Assembly (NCBI RefSeq): GCF_012641265.1
Contig: NZ_JABAHZ010000001.1
Span: 496,001-560,000 of the forward strand
Reading direction: 5' to 3'
Length of the DNA: 64,000 bases
From: Chitinophaga eiseniae
GTDB taxonomy: Bacteria; Bacteroidota; Bacteroidia; Chitinophagales; Chitinophagaceae
Shown here: positions 16,150-24,635 of the stretch, one piece after another
How the letters are laid out: each line of letters starts with the position of its first letter
How positions within the stretch are numbered: position 1 is the first letter of the stretch
Translations under genes and position numbers: made by a program
Notes under the pieces: model-generated
What the model was told of the DNA's origin: nothing
The model's database searches: none
Seen by the model: the letters and a program-made list of their open reading frames with translations, nothing else

Positions 16150-17652
16150 TCAACAGTCATCATTCCATTGTTTACTATCAAACCACCGCAATACCTGTTG
16201 CCGTTCCCGGGCGTTTCCCGCTTTATGGTAATACTCATTGGAATGCGGATCGTAATGGTAGGCCTGCTCCCATTCGCATATATTAGATACCATAGTTTCA
16301 AGGGCATCCATGATGAAGTGGATTTCTTCATCCGTCATAGTAGGATGTATGGACAGGCGGATCCAGCCTGGCTTCGCAGATAGATCGTCCGATTGGATCG
16401 CCTTTAGTATGGCGTACGACCGGGATGCTGGCACATCGAGCAGCAGGTGCCCGTAAGTGCCTGCACAGGAACAGCCTCCCCGTAGCTGTATCCCAAAGTG
16501 GTCATTCAGCAACCGGACTACCAGGTTATAATGTGTACCAGTTACCAGGAACGCCACTACGCCCAGCCGATCTTTTACATCCGGCTCCAGCACCTGCACC
16601 TGTGGGATGCGGGCCAGCCGGTGAAAAATAATGCGGAGTAAGGCGGCCTCCCGCGCCAGGATATAAGGCGTGCCCATCGCTTCTTTCAGCCGTATGCAAA
16701 GGGCGGCCTTAATGCCGGCCAGAAACGGGGGCGTGCCGCCATCTTCCCGCTGCTCAATATCTGTAAGGTAGGCATGCACTTTCCAGGGATTGCTGTAATG
16801 CACCGTGCCGCCGCCGGGGTGGTCGGGGATGGTATTGCGGTAAAGCTGCCGGTTGAAAACCAATATCCCCGGCGTACCCGGACCCCCCAGGAATTTATGC
16901 CCAGAGAAATAAATAGCATCCAGGTGAGCGCCGGGCACCTCCGGATGCATGTTCATATCGACGTACGGTGCGGAACAGGCAAAGTCAACGAAGCATAAGC
17001 CGTCATGTTGATGCATCAGCTGCGCAACCTGGTGATAGGGCGTTTGGATGCCCGTTACATTGGAGCACGCAGTGATGGCGGCAATTTTAAGCGGCCGGTG
17101 TCTATATCGCTCCAGTAAGGCGTTGAGATGCATAAGGTCTGTATTCCCGTTATTGTTACGCGCAATAATTTCCACGGTGGCAACGGTTTCCAGCCAGCTA
17201 AGATGATTGCTGTGATGTTCCATATGCGTTACAAAAACCACCGGCCGGGCTGCTTCTTCAAGTGGCAATAACCGTGCATGTTCCGGCATGCGCAGGCCCA
17301 TTAATCGTTGTAGCTTGTTGACGGCGCTGGTCATGCCACTCCCGCAAAACAATAATACGTCTTCTTCATTGGCATGAACATGTGCTTTTATTATTTTTTT
17401 CGCTTCGGTATAGGCCTCCGACATGAGTGTTCCGGTTATCGTGGTACCGGTATGGGTATTCCCCACAAAAGGTAGTATTTCTTGCCGGATACGCTTTTCA
17501 ATCGGGCCATAGGCGCGGCCGCTGGCTGTCCAGTCGGCGTAGAGGAGCTGCCGGCGCCCAAAGGGACCATCGAAATACTGTTGCTGACCGATAACATGCC
17601 GGCGGTAAACTGAAAAATGGCTTTCCAGGCTGGGTGTTGATAGCTGGATCAT
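16150..17652 (-). CDS. Class V aminotransferase / cysteine desulfurase-like PLP enzyme
   Basis: The 500-residue protein has the PLP Lys in FSGHKFLGG, a His/Asp active-site region (THMEHHSNHLSW, VDFACSAPYVD) and a RGGCSCAG segment near residue 390 where cysteine desulfurases have their mobile-loop Cys. It is about 80-100 residues longer than IscS/SufS, with extra segments such as GGGTVHYSNPWKVHAYL and a C-terminal EWEQAYHYDPHSNEYYH. The family contains desulfurases and related lyases; the reaction cannot be fixed from sequence. Its start lies 2 bp after the DUF4395 gene, so both are in one operon. Confidence 0.88.
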   Translation of the reverse strand: MIQLSTPSLESHFSVYRRHVIGQQQYFDGPFGRRQLLYADWTASGRAYGPIEKRIRQEILPFVGNTHTGTTITGTLMSEAYTEAKKIIKAHVHANEEDVLLFCGSGMTSAVNKLQRLMGLRMPEHARLLPLEEAARPVVFVTHMEHHSNHLSWLETVATVEIIARNNNGNTDLMHLNALLERYRHRPLKIAAITACSNVTGIQTPYHQVAQLMHQHDGLCFVDFACSAPYVDMNMHPEVPGAHLDAIYFSGHKFLGGPGTPGILVFNRQLYRNTIPDHPGGGTVHYSNPWKVHAYLTDIEQREDGGTPPFLAGIKAALCIRLKEAMGTPYILAREAALLRIIFHRLARIPQVQVLEPDVKDRLGVVAFLVTGTHYNLVVRLLNDHFGIQLRGGCSCAGTYGHLLLDVPASRSYAILKAIQSDDLSAKPGWIRLSIHPTMTDEEIHFIMDALETMVSNICEWEQAYHYDPHSNEYYHKAGNARERQQVLRWFDSKQWNDDC

Positions 17653-17654
17653 GA

Positions 17655-18317
17655 CTATTTTGATTGAGCCGTGGTGGAAGATTTAAACAGCGCATGCGGA
17701 GGCTTGCTCAGTTGCGGATGCAGAAAAGCGTAAGCCAGGAAAAGCAATGCGGCGAATACACCCAGTATCGCCAGTTGCGCAGCTGATACTTTTTGTACCG
17801 GCTGCCGGGTGTTGGTGTCGCACACTTCACCGGGACAATGCTGTATTGGTTTCTTAAAGAAAAGCGGATACGCCAGGCAGCCCAGGCAGATCCCAAATGC
17901 AGCTTCAAAGAAGAGGAATAGCAGGCATACCAGGCAAATAATGCCGGTAATAGGGCTGTAGGCATTTTCTACCAGGAAAAGATAAAACATAGTAGCAGAT
18001 AGCACAATGCCGATGCTCCAGGCAAACCGTTTCTGGGGGGCGCCCACATATTCCGGCACCTGGCGGCGAACCATTAACCGCCCCAGGATCATCGAAGGCG
18101 CATACCGGGGATTGATGAATACCCGCATCAGCAGGTCGAGTAAAAAAGTGGGGATCACATACTTTATCAATATAAAGTTACCATCAAAAGCAATAAACAT
18201 CAGGGAAGTATAGGTGGCCAGGAAGAGGATGCCCGCGGCGGCCCTGATCTCCCGTTCATTGAGCACAGGAATATCATAGCCCGTTACTTTTTCGCCAAAT
18301 TGTATAAAGTTGTTCAT
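17655..18317 (-). CDS. DUF4395 family membrane protein
   Basis: The 220-residue protein has about four membrane spans. It has the DUF4395 layout: VLNEREIRAAAGILFL at the start of the domain, then INPRYAPSMILGRL, KRFAWSIGIVLS and a FGICLGCLAYPLFF Cys pair in the last span region. A C-terminal extension adds one more span. DUF4395 proteins are often found near sulfur-transfer proteins. The coupled downstream PLP enzyme with a GGCSC motif fits a joint role in sulfur handling, by inference. Confidence 0.85.
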   Translation of the reverse strand: MNNFIQFGEKVTGYDIPVLNEREIRAAAGILFLATYTSLMFIAFDGNFILIKYVIPTFLLDLLMRVFINPRYAPSMILGRLMVRRQVPEYVGAPQKRFAWSIGIVLSATMFYLFLVENAYSPITGIICLVCLLFLFFEAAFGICLGCLAYPLFFKKPIQHCPGEVCDTNTRQPVQKVSAAQLAILGVFAALLFLAYAFLHPQLSKPPHALFKSSTTAQSK

Positions 18318-18403
18318 GTTGGTGGATTGTTACGTGTAATAGTGAGGCGTTTGTTTGCCTGATATAAAATTAGGAGAAAGGAGCTGCCACAGGAGTGCCC
18401 CGT

Positions 18404-18437
18404 CAACAAACAACGGGTCGGGACCAACGAACAACGG
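18404..18437. promoter_or_regulatory. Candidate LytTR operator: two 13-bp direct repeats 21 bp apart
   Basis: CAACAAACAACGG (18404-18416) and CAACGAACAACGG (18425-18437) differ at one position and are spaced 21 bp start to start, two helical turns. On the minus strand they read CCGTTGTT(T/C)GTTG. Paired direct repeats with this spacing and a GTT core are the known form of LytTR targets. The site lies 31 bp upstream of the histidine kinase start, suggesting autoregulation of the two-component operon. Confidence 0.6.
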
Positions 18438-18468
18438 AATAGCGTCAAGCACGGGGAACAATTAGGAG

Positions 18469-19578
18469 ATGGAGAAATATTTATCGACATTTATCCCATT
18501 AAATACCGTAATGAAGAAACTATCTGATATAAGGCGGTTTCAATTGTATGTATGGCTGGTGCCCGCATTCCTGCTGTTGAAACTGTTGACAGATACATTA
18601 AATGGCGCGGATGATTTCCTGGTACTGCGGGGTGTCAATGTAGCCTGGCTGACCATCTATTTATCGGTGGTCAACTACTACCTGCTGGAATGCACGCTTC
18701 CCCAATTTAGCTGGAAGAAGCCGGTTGCTGGTATCTTCTGGGTGCTACTATACCTGGGTATTTATTCATTCGGCTTTTATGGGTGGCGTACCCTGGGGGC
18801 AACGCTGCATATTTTTACTTCATTGGGCCCCGCCGTTCCAACCGGGAAAAGAATTGGTGCGCTGACCGGTTTGGGGATCGGCTCGGCATGTTTTTTTGCG
18901 ATCGTGCGGCATATCTTTAACCACATAAAACTGAAGCAAACTGCCCAGCAACTGCTGATTGAGCGTCAACAGGCAGAACTGAATTTCCTGAAATCCCAGA
19001 CCAACCCACATTTTTTATTTAATACCCTGAATAATATTTATTCACTGGCAAGGGATAAATCAGACCTGGCGCCAGAATCCATCCTGCGCCTGTCGAAGAT
19101 GCTGAGGTATATGCTGTACGAAACCAGTGGCCCCTATATTGCCGTGGAACAGGATCTTAAAATTATAGAAGATTATATAGCCCTGGAGGAGCTGCGCTAC
19201 GACGATTCCCTCCGCATCAATTTTAACCATGACCTGGAAGACAGGAAGCAGTCGTTACCACCTTTATTGTTGATGCCATTGGTAGAAAATGCTTTTAAAC
19301 ACGGGGTGTCGGAAAGCCGGGAGCACCCTTTTATAGATATTCATCTTTCGATAAAAAACAGGCGGCTGTTTTTTATCGTCAAAAATTCCACCGGCGATGA
19401 AGCCAGCTATCCCGATGTCCGGGAGAATATCGGGCTCTCTAACCTGCGCCGGCAGCTGGAATTACAGTATACGGATTACCAGCTGGAGGTAAAACAGGAA
19501 GCATTCGTTTTCACCGCTATCTTAAAAATAAATCTCGATACGCATGTCCAGGATAAAGTGCATCATCATAGAAGATGA
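18469..19578 (+). CDS. LytS/YehU-type sensor histidine kinase
   Basis: The 369-residue protein has four or so N-terminal membrane spans (about 25-150). A His_kinase domain follows with the phospho-acceptor His at about residue 181 in TNPHFLFNTLNNIYSL, then LLMPLVENAFKHGV (N-box) and NIGLSNLRRQLELQY (G-region). This family phosphorylates LytTR response regulators. ATG 18469 follows an AGGAG sequence at a sensible distance; an internal Met at 18511 is possible. Its 3' end overlaps the response regulator gene by 35 bp. Confidence 0.93.
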   Translation: MEKYLSTFIPLNTVMKKLSDIRRFQLYVWLVPAFLLLKLLTDTLNGADDFLVLRGVNVAWLTIYLSVVNYYLLECTLPQFSWKKPVAGIFWVLLYLGIYSFGFYGWRTLGATLHIFTSLGPAVPTGKRIGALTGLGIGSACFFAIVRHIFNHIKLKQTAQQLLIERQQAELNFLKSQTNPHFLFNTLNNIYSLARDKSDLAPESILRLSKMLRYMLYETSGPYIAVEQDLKIIEDYIALEELRYDDSLRINFNHDLEDRKQSLPPLLLMPLVENAFKHGVSESREHPFIDIHLSIKNRRLFFIVKNSTGDEASYPDVRENIGLSNLRRQLELQYTDYQLEVKQEAFVFTAILKINLDTHVQDKVHHHRR

Positions 19579-20221
19579 GCCGCTTGCGGCAAAAGTGCTG
19601 AAAGACTATATATCAGAAGTTCCCTTCCTGGAGCTGCAAGGCGTATTTAAAGACGCGATACTGGCAGCCGAGTTCCTGTTGCGCGATGAAACTGACCTGC
19701 TGTTTTTGGATATCCATTTACCTAAACTGAAAGGCATGGATTTCCTGAAAACATTGGCCAATCCGCCGGCAGTGATTATTACCACGGCTTATCACCAGTA
19801 TGCGGTAGAGGGATTTAACCTGAATGTAACCGATTACCTGCTGAAGCCCATTGAATTTGAGCGGTTTTTAACGGCAGTAAATAAAGTCCGTGTAGCGCAA
19901 ACGAAAACCACGACAGCGGCCAGGGACTTTATTTTTGTAATGGTGCAGAAGCGTAAAGTACGCATTCTCCTCTCAGAAATATTATATATCGAAAGCCAGC
20001 GGGAATATATCAAAATCGTTACCGCCAAGGGGGAGCATATATCCAAAATGAGCACGCATGAAATAGAAACGCTGTTACCGCCGGAAAATTTCAAGCGCGT
20101 GCACAGGTCCTTTATCGTGGCGGTGAATAAGATTGAATCTTACACGGCAGAAACGATTGAAATGGCTGGAATGGCCATTCCGATAGGAAGAGGGTATAAA
20201 GATGTGATGGATAAATTATAA
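19544..20221 (+). CDS. LytR/AlgR family (LytTR) response regulator
   Basis: The 225-residue protein has a receiver domain with acidic pocket IEDEP at 9-13, phospho-Asp at residue 56 in FLDIHLP, TTAYHQYA and the KP motif in DYLLKPIEF. A LytTR DNA-binding domain follows from about 130 (ILYIESQREYIKIV, then HRSFIVAVNKIESY). It overlaps the kinase gene by 35 bp. The downstream 20222-20608 stretch is a relic, so its natural target is unclear. The direct repeats upstream of the kinase gene are the probable autoregulatory site. Confidence 0.94.
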   Translation: MSRIKCIIIEDEPLAAKVLKDYISEVPFLELQGVFKDAILAAEFLLRDETDLLFLDIHLPKLKGMDFLKTLANPPAVIITTAYHQYAVEGFNLNVTDYLLKPIEFERFLTAVNKVRVAQTKTTTAARDFIFVMVQKRKVRILLSEILYIESQREYIKIVTAKGEHISKMSTHEIETLLPPENFKRVHRSFIVAVNKIESYTAETIEMAGMAIPIGRGYKDVMDKL

Positions 20222-20608
20222 CCGTCTTTGGCAGTCGCACACCTCACCGCCACTATCCAGCAAACAATGGGGCATCATCCCTGTCATTTTTATGATGGGA
20301 AAATTATCGACGCCGCGAAGAAAATGCTGGCCGAAACAGATAAGCCCATCGAGGAAATTGCCAATATACTGACCTACGATCCTTCCAACTTCTCCAAGTT
20401 TTTTTAAAAAAAAACTGGGCAAACACCCGGGCATTTCAGGGAAAAAGTAGAAACACCGGATGCGGTGGCTTATCATAAATCTGCATCAGCTCTCGGCGGA
20501 TTGACCAATATCAAAGACATTGCACCCCTCGTGGAGTTCCTGGTAACAGACGGTTGGTGGATTACCGGGCAAACCATTTTTGCCAACGGAGGTTATACTA
20601 CCCGTTAA
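20222..20608 (+). pseudogene. Relic of an AraC regulator fused to the C-terminus of an SDR
   Basis: Right after the response-regulator stop, translation gives an AraC HTH fragment (IIDAAKKMLAETDKPIEEI, then ANILTYDPSNFSKFF) that stops at TAA in a T7A9 tract near 20400. Shifting frame there restores KKLGKHPG, and a second shift near the CCCGGG at about 20428 restores FREK and continues into an SDR C-terminus (SALGGLTNIKDIAPLVEFL, then DGWWITGQTIFANGGYTTR) ending at 20606-20608. Two frameshifts plus loss of both gene 5' parts mark this as decayed DNA from an AraC/SDR pair. Confidence 0.75.
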
Positions 20609-20715
20609 AAGGCCTTCTTCCTTTTTTACTTTTAACCGGTTTCCCGTTGGCATCGAACAAGCAGTTGTTGCCAACGGGAACGCCACATCCACTATAGGTC
20701 TCGTCAGAGATATCG

Positions 20716-21438
20716 CTATTTATTAATGTGCAGCATAATATCTCTTCTGAGCGTATCTCCTTGTGGAGACAAGACTTTCGACACTACTTTAAATTTTCCG
20801 GATACCTTGTAAGGATTGGTAACATTGATGGTAGCGAGATGCATACTGGAAAATGAGAAGGATGGATAAATGAGATTGATGCTGGTATCCAGCGGCGTGA
20901 TCACAAAAAACACTTTGACGGGATCAGTGACCATACCCCGGCCTGGATTACGGACCAATTCGGCGGAGATAGAGAAAGCTGTACTGGTATCGCCGGTGTA
21001 GGGATCGCTGGTAAGTAGTATATCATCTGGCAGTGCGGTGTTCACTGTAATGAATGTATCGATCGTATAGATATCGGTAGTGGCCTTGATCATGCATTTA
21101 CCCGGTTGCTTGCTAACTAGGGTGGTGGTAGCAATGCCCTCATCGTTGGCCTTTACAACCAGGATGGTGTCATTGTTGGGAAATGCACCGCTCTTGGCCA
21201 CGAAGGTTACGGTACGCTTATCGGCGCTTGCTTCGGGGTTGATTTTTACCTTGATATGGCAGCTGGAGGCGCTGTCAGCATCCAGCGAGGTGACAGAAAG
21301 TTCCTGGAATGTGATGATATCCCTCAGTTTAGGTCCGGATGTATTACCCAGGGAATAGAGATCATCTTCCCGGTCGCAGGCGGGCAGGAGAGCAAGTAGC
21401 AGGATATTTATCAGGACGGTTAATTTGGCTTTCATCAT
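20716..21438 (-). CDS. Putative lipoprotein with Ig-like beta domains, unknown
   Basis: The 240-residue product has a lipobox in LLLALLPAC (Cys about 21). The mature part looks like two beta-sandwich modules: one around HIKVKINPEASADKRTVTF with GIATTTLVSKQPGKCMIKA (reminiscent of Big_1-type Ig folds), and a C-terminal one with VKVFFVITPLDTSINL. It is the last gene of a three-gene operon (gaps of 2 and 3 bp). No function is recognised. Confidence 0.75.
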   Translation of the reverse strand: MMKAKLTVLINILLLALLPACDREDDLYSLGNTSGPKLRDIITFQELSVTSLDADSASSCHIKVKINPEASADKRTVTFVAKSGAFPNNDTILVVKANDEGIATTTLVSKQPGKCMIKATTDIYTIDTFITVNTALPDDILLTSDPYTGDTSTAFSISAELVRNPGRGMVTDPVKVFFVITPLDTSINLIYPSFSFSSMHLATINVTNPYKVSGKFKVVSKVLSPQGDTLRRDIMLHINK

Positions 21439-21441
21439 TGC

Positions 21442-21804
21442 TCAGGGAATTAGTGTGAAGCTGGTAATTTGTTCTCTCCGGTTGTTAAGCCGGTCCTGGA
21501 TCGTAAGACTTACCCTTATCTCTATTGGATCTGCCGATTGTACGTCGGAGTGGATCTCAACAATCTGTGTATAGGTAAGGAAATCGTCGCTGATCAGCAT
21601 CGTTTTTTGCCAGCTGGCGGGATCTATGGCTACTTTCAGGTCGGAAAGCACAAAGCTCACTACCTGTACGGGGTTCTGTTCGGGGCTGGTTACTACGGCA
21701 TCATAGAAGACGGTACACACATCGCGTCCGTTTTTTACATTGGAGCTTCCATCTGAAGCCAGTATTTTAACGTTGTCGAGCAAAAGAACTGGTTGTTGTA
21801 CCAT
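21442..21804 (-). CDS. Hypothetical protein, middle gene of envelope operon
   Basis: The 120-residue product has no signal peptide. It reads as beta-rich (LLLDNVKILASDGSSNV, VQVVSFVLSDLKVAIDP) and ends in RVSLTIQDRLNNRREQITSFT. It is tightly packed between a secreted large protein (2-bp gap) and a lipoprotein (3-bp gap). I do not recognise the family. Confidence 0.65.
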   Translation of the reverse strand: MVQQPVLLLDNVKILASDGSSNVKNGRDVCTVFYDAVVTSPEQNPVQVVSFVLSDLKVAIDPASWQKTMLISDDFLTYTQIVEIHSDVQSADPIEIRVSLTIQDRLNNRREQITSFTLIP

Positions 21805-21806
21805 TG

Positions 21807-23324
21807 TTACATATTTTGACGGGTTCTGAAAATGGCACTTCCCACGCCGTTCAGGAGTGATTGTACCCTTACATCAATAGATAGCGACACGAATGGAGAT
21901 CCGTGGAATCTGAGGTTATCCTTTGCAGTGGTAGGATTTATTGGTTCGCGGTAATACAGGTAAAAGCCGCTATTGACTTTGAGCCATGGCCATAATTTTA
22001 TGCCTGTGCCCAATATCAGTGCCTGGCCACCGATAAGCCCTCTTCTTACACTGTCTTTGGCAACAGCATCTACAGAAATGCCGATAAGGAAAGAAAGCCT
22101 GGAGCGAACTATAGGTCCAAAGCCTCTATATTCCCGCAACGGGATGGAATCATCCAATGGAGATAATGCTACCTGTACACCTATATATGGATTTACCCGG
22201 CCAATGCCCCAAACATAAGCGAGGCCTAAGTCGGAAGCGATAAATTGGCTCGCCTGCTTCACAAATTCTTCGGGGTAGGTACAGGCCAGCACGCCCTGTA
22301 GTTTGATGGAACTGGCGATTAAGCTGTAAGTTAAATACCTGTTGGCTGCATCGCGGGATTCAATTGCGGCTTTGAGATTTTTCGCTATGAGCCCATAGGT
22401 CCCGCTCACAGATAAACTGCTGTCTTTAGGAATGACGTGATAAAGCTGCGCCATAATGGCTGGGATATCTGGTTCTTTAATAGCTGACCAGTTAACCTGC
22501 ATCATGCTATTGGTAGCCTGCGCAACAAAATTATTCTTGGCAACTTTTTTAAGAGAGTCATTCAGAAGGGCATCTCTGCTTATCTCCTCAATCCGGATAG
22601 CTGCAGTGGCAATGTTATTATACATTTCTGCATAGCCGTGTAATTGGCTGATGATATCCTTATCTGATAGTTCGAGGGTATAGTCCTTGTTAATTTTTCG
22701 GGCGGTGCTGAGTGCATTTTCTCTTATCGCTCTTACAAAGTTAGAGAATGTTTGGTCAAAAGGAATGTGAGGATTAGCCACATTGACTTTGGCAAAATTG
22801 TTCAGCAATGCAGGGATGGCATCATTGCTTACCAGCGCGGCCAATACAGCAGCCGATTCTGCATCCGTCAATGCTTTCTTGCTGTAAGTGTTTATTTGTA
22901 TGAAATAATCTGTACTGGGCTTAAGTGTGATCAGATGGGGTATTATTACCTGGGTGCCGGTATCGGCGAAGTTAACGTTCCGGGTAACAGAGTCCACCAG
23001 GATAGGCGTCAGGGTGTTGTCCAGCAGCACATCATTGGAAAGGAAAATTCTTTTTCCATTTACTCCTTTTCCTTTCTTAGTTAAGCCCGCTTCCTTTATT
23101 AGCTTCCGGTAATTGGTAACGCCTACCGGGTAGATAGTAGCGGAAATAGCGGTTACCTCCGGCCTAATATGTACCAGCTTTAGCTGGAAGGCCCTGTCGA
23201 ATGGTACTTTTCCATCCAGTGCTTCGGGACGGTCGAAGTCGTATACTACCTGTTGCCCATATATTTTTCCGAAAGAGAAAATACAGAGCAGCAGGAAAAT
23301 ACTTTTAAGATAGGTATTGGTCAT
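21807..23324 (-). CDS. Large secreted protein with C-terminal outer-membrane-like beta region, unknown
   Basis: The 505-residue product has a signal peptide (MTNTYLKSIFLLLCIFSFGKIYG-Q). Residues ~20-150 look like a beta domain with ATIYPVGVTNYRKLI. The middle (about 160-330) is helical (AESAAVLAALVSNDAIPALL, ALLNDSLKKVAKNNFVAQ). The last ~150 residues alternate as in small porins (YVWGIGRVNPYIGVQVALSP, IGGQALILGTGIKLWPWLKV, FVSLSIDVRVQSLL), but the chain does not end in an aromatic residue. First gene of the operon; the function is unknown. Confidence 0.75.
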   Translation of the reverse strand: MTNTYLKSIFLLLCIFSFGKIYGQQVVYDFDRPEALDGKVPFDRAFQLKLVHIRPEVTAISATIYPVGVTNYRKLIKEAGLTKKGKGVNGKRIFLSNDVLLDNTLTPILVDSVTRNVNFADTGTQVIIPHLITLKPSTDYFIQINTYSKKALTDAESAAVLAALVSNDAIPALLNNFAKVNVANPHIPFDQTFSNFVRAIRENALSTARKINKDYTLELSDKDIISQLHGYAEMYNNIATAAIRIEEISRDALLNDSLKKVAKNNFVAQATNSMMQVNWSAIKEPDIPAIMAQLYHVIPKDSSLSVSGTYGLIAKNLKAAIESRDAANRYLTYSLIASSIKLQGVLACTYPEEFVKQASQFIASDLGLAYVWGIGRVNPYIGVQVALSPLDDSIPLREYRGFGPIVRSRLSFLIGISVDAVAKDSVRRGLIGGQALILGTGIKLWPWLKVNSGFYLYYREPINPTTAKDNLRFHGSPFVSLSIDVRVQSLLNGVGSAIFRTRQNM

Positions 23325-23739
23325 TGTCGGGGAAGATTGAAGTGATACTTAGGTTTTGGGAAATACTTAAATACTTACGTGCGAAGCCATTTATTTCATA
23401 ACGCTACATGATTTGCTGTTATTGAGGTAACGTTTAATTTATAGGGAATAATTGAATGCTGCCAGCACCTCCGTAAATGTTGCACTTTGCTCTACAGCAG
23501 CAGTGTTAATTGGAGTTAAAGTTTAGGTATCGGTGAATAGGATTTATATCATCCTCGCTGAAGTTACAAAAAATAAAAAATATAAATAAAATAAATTTTT
23601 CGGGTGATGCTTGCCAGGAACAGGTAGATGTCCTGGGTTGATCTTACAGCACACAGTATCGGTTATGGAATATCTTGCTGGTTGTAACTTTTTTATTTTC
23701 AATGATTTACCTTAGTTTTGCGGATGGTTTAAAAAGATT
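23325..23739. other. Intergenic region, AT-rich, divergent promoters only
   Basis: This 415-bp gap lies between a minus-strand operon and a plus-strand gene. It contains an A/T-only stretch (about 23569-23598) and a TAGTTTTG box at 23713-23720 close to the start of the right-hand gene. No coding region, tRNA or hairpin terminator was seen. Confidence 0.6.
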
Positions 23740-23745
23740 GTGCGC

Positions 23746-24582
23746 ATGCCTTTGATAAAAGTTTTAATCACTGTAAAAAGTTACCCCACTATATCTTCCC
23801 ATTACGATGAGCAGGTAAGCATTGCCGGTTTCACGCCAGATGGGATCTTCATCAGGATATATCCTATCCCGTTTTCAAAAAAATTATACGAAGAGCAATA
23901 CCAGTTGTACGATTGGATAGAGATGGACCTGGTGCGGCATCCTAGGGATTTCAGAATGGAGAGTTTCAGGCCGGCTTCAGCAGAAGCACCGGTAAAGAAA
24001 ATTGGACACCTGGGAATAGAAGATCACTGGAGCGAAAGAAGAGCAGTGGTATTAAAAACTGTTTATCACAACCTGTCTACCTTACTGATGGAAGCCAAAC
24101 ATGAAGCATTCTATACTTCGCTGGCAGTGTTTAAACCCACCCGCATATTGGGTTTCCTGGTAGAAGAAACAGGCCGGGACTGGGACCGGCAACAATTGCA
24201 AAGGTTGGCGGATGAGAAAGAAAGCGGGCAGGTGACTGAACAACCGGAAGATCCTTTTACAGTGATGCCTAAGTTGCCCTACAAATTTTCCTTCCGTTTT
24301 ACAGATGATAAAAATGAGGAAATTACCTTGCCGGTAGAGGACTGGCAACTGGCGTCCCTGTACTGGAAAAGCCTGAAAGCATCCGGTGGAGTGGACAAGG
24401 AGCAGAAAGCTATCAACCAGGTAAGAAAGAAATACCTGCAGGAGTATGCACGAAATACAGACCTGCATTTTTTCCTGGGCACTACCCAAAATGCGCATGC
24501 CAGCCTGAAGCAACCATTTACCATTGTAGGGCTATTTCATCCTACCATGCCGCCGGCAGTGATACAGGGGAGTTTGTTTTAG
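23746..24582 (+). CDS. Conserved hypothetical protein (VLITVKSYP motif)
   Basis: The 278-residue protein begins MPLIKVLITVKSYPTISSHY, then EQVSIAGFTPDGIFIRIYPIPF, and later DWIEMDLVRHPRDFRMESFR. The frame allows a GTG two codons earlier (23740). A TAGTTTTG promoter-like box at 23713-23720 leaves a very short leader. The middle contains FKPTRILGFLVEETGRDWDR, and the C-terminal part LHFFLGTTQNAHASLKQPFTIVGLFHP. I associate the N-terminal motif with a conserved bacterial/archaeal family without a known role; I cannot name it. There is no membrane segment or signal peptide. Confidence 0.75.
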   Translation: MPLIKVLITVKSYPTISSHYDEQVSIAGFTPDGIFIRIYPIPFSKKLYEEQYQLYDWIEMDLVRHPRDFRMESFRPASAEAPVKKIGHLGIEDHWSERRAVVLKTVYHNLSTLLMEAKHEAFYTSLAVFKPTRILGFLVEETGRDWDRQQLQRLADEKESGQVTEQPEDPFTVMPKLPYKFSFRFTDDKNEEITLPVEDWQLASLYWKSLKASGGVDKEQKAINQVRKKYLQEYARNTDLHFFLGTTQNAHASLKQPFTIVGLFHPTMPPAVIQGSLF

Positions 24583-24635
24583 CGCAGGGTAATGCTTATC
24601 TTTCTGACAGGTTGTAACCGCAAACTTGTACGGCA

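Noticed and set aside
20606..20702. A minus-strand reading giving a small Cys-containing peptide (SGCGVPVGNNCLFDANGK) next to the envelope operon
   Set aside because: No ATG, GTG or TTG in frame precedes it, it overlaps the end of the lipoprotein gene in another frame, and part of it comes from an 11-bp inverted repeat (20641-20651 and 20670-20680). Not supported as a gene.
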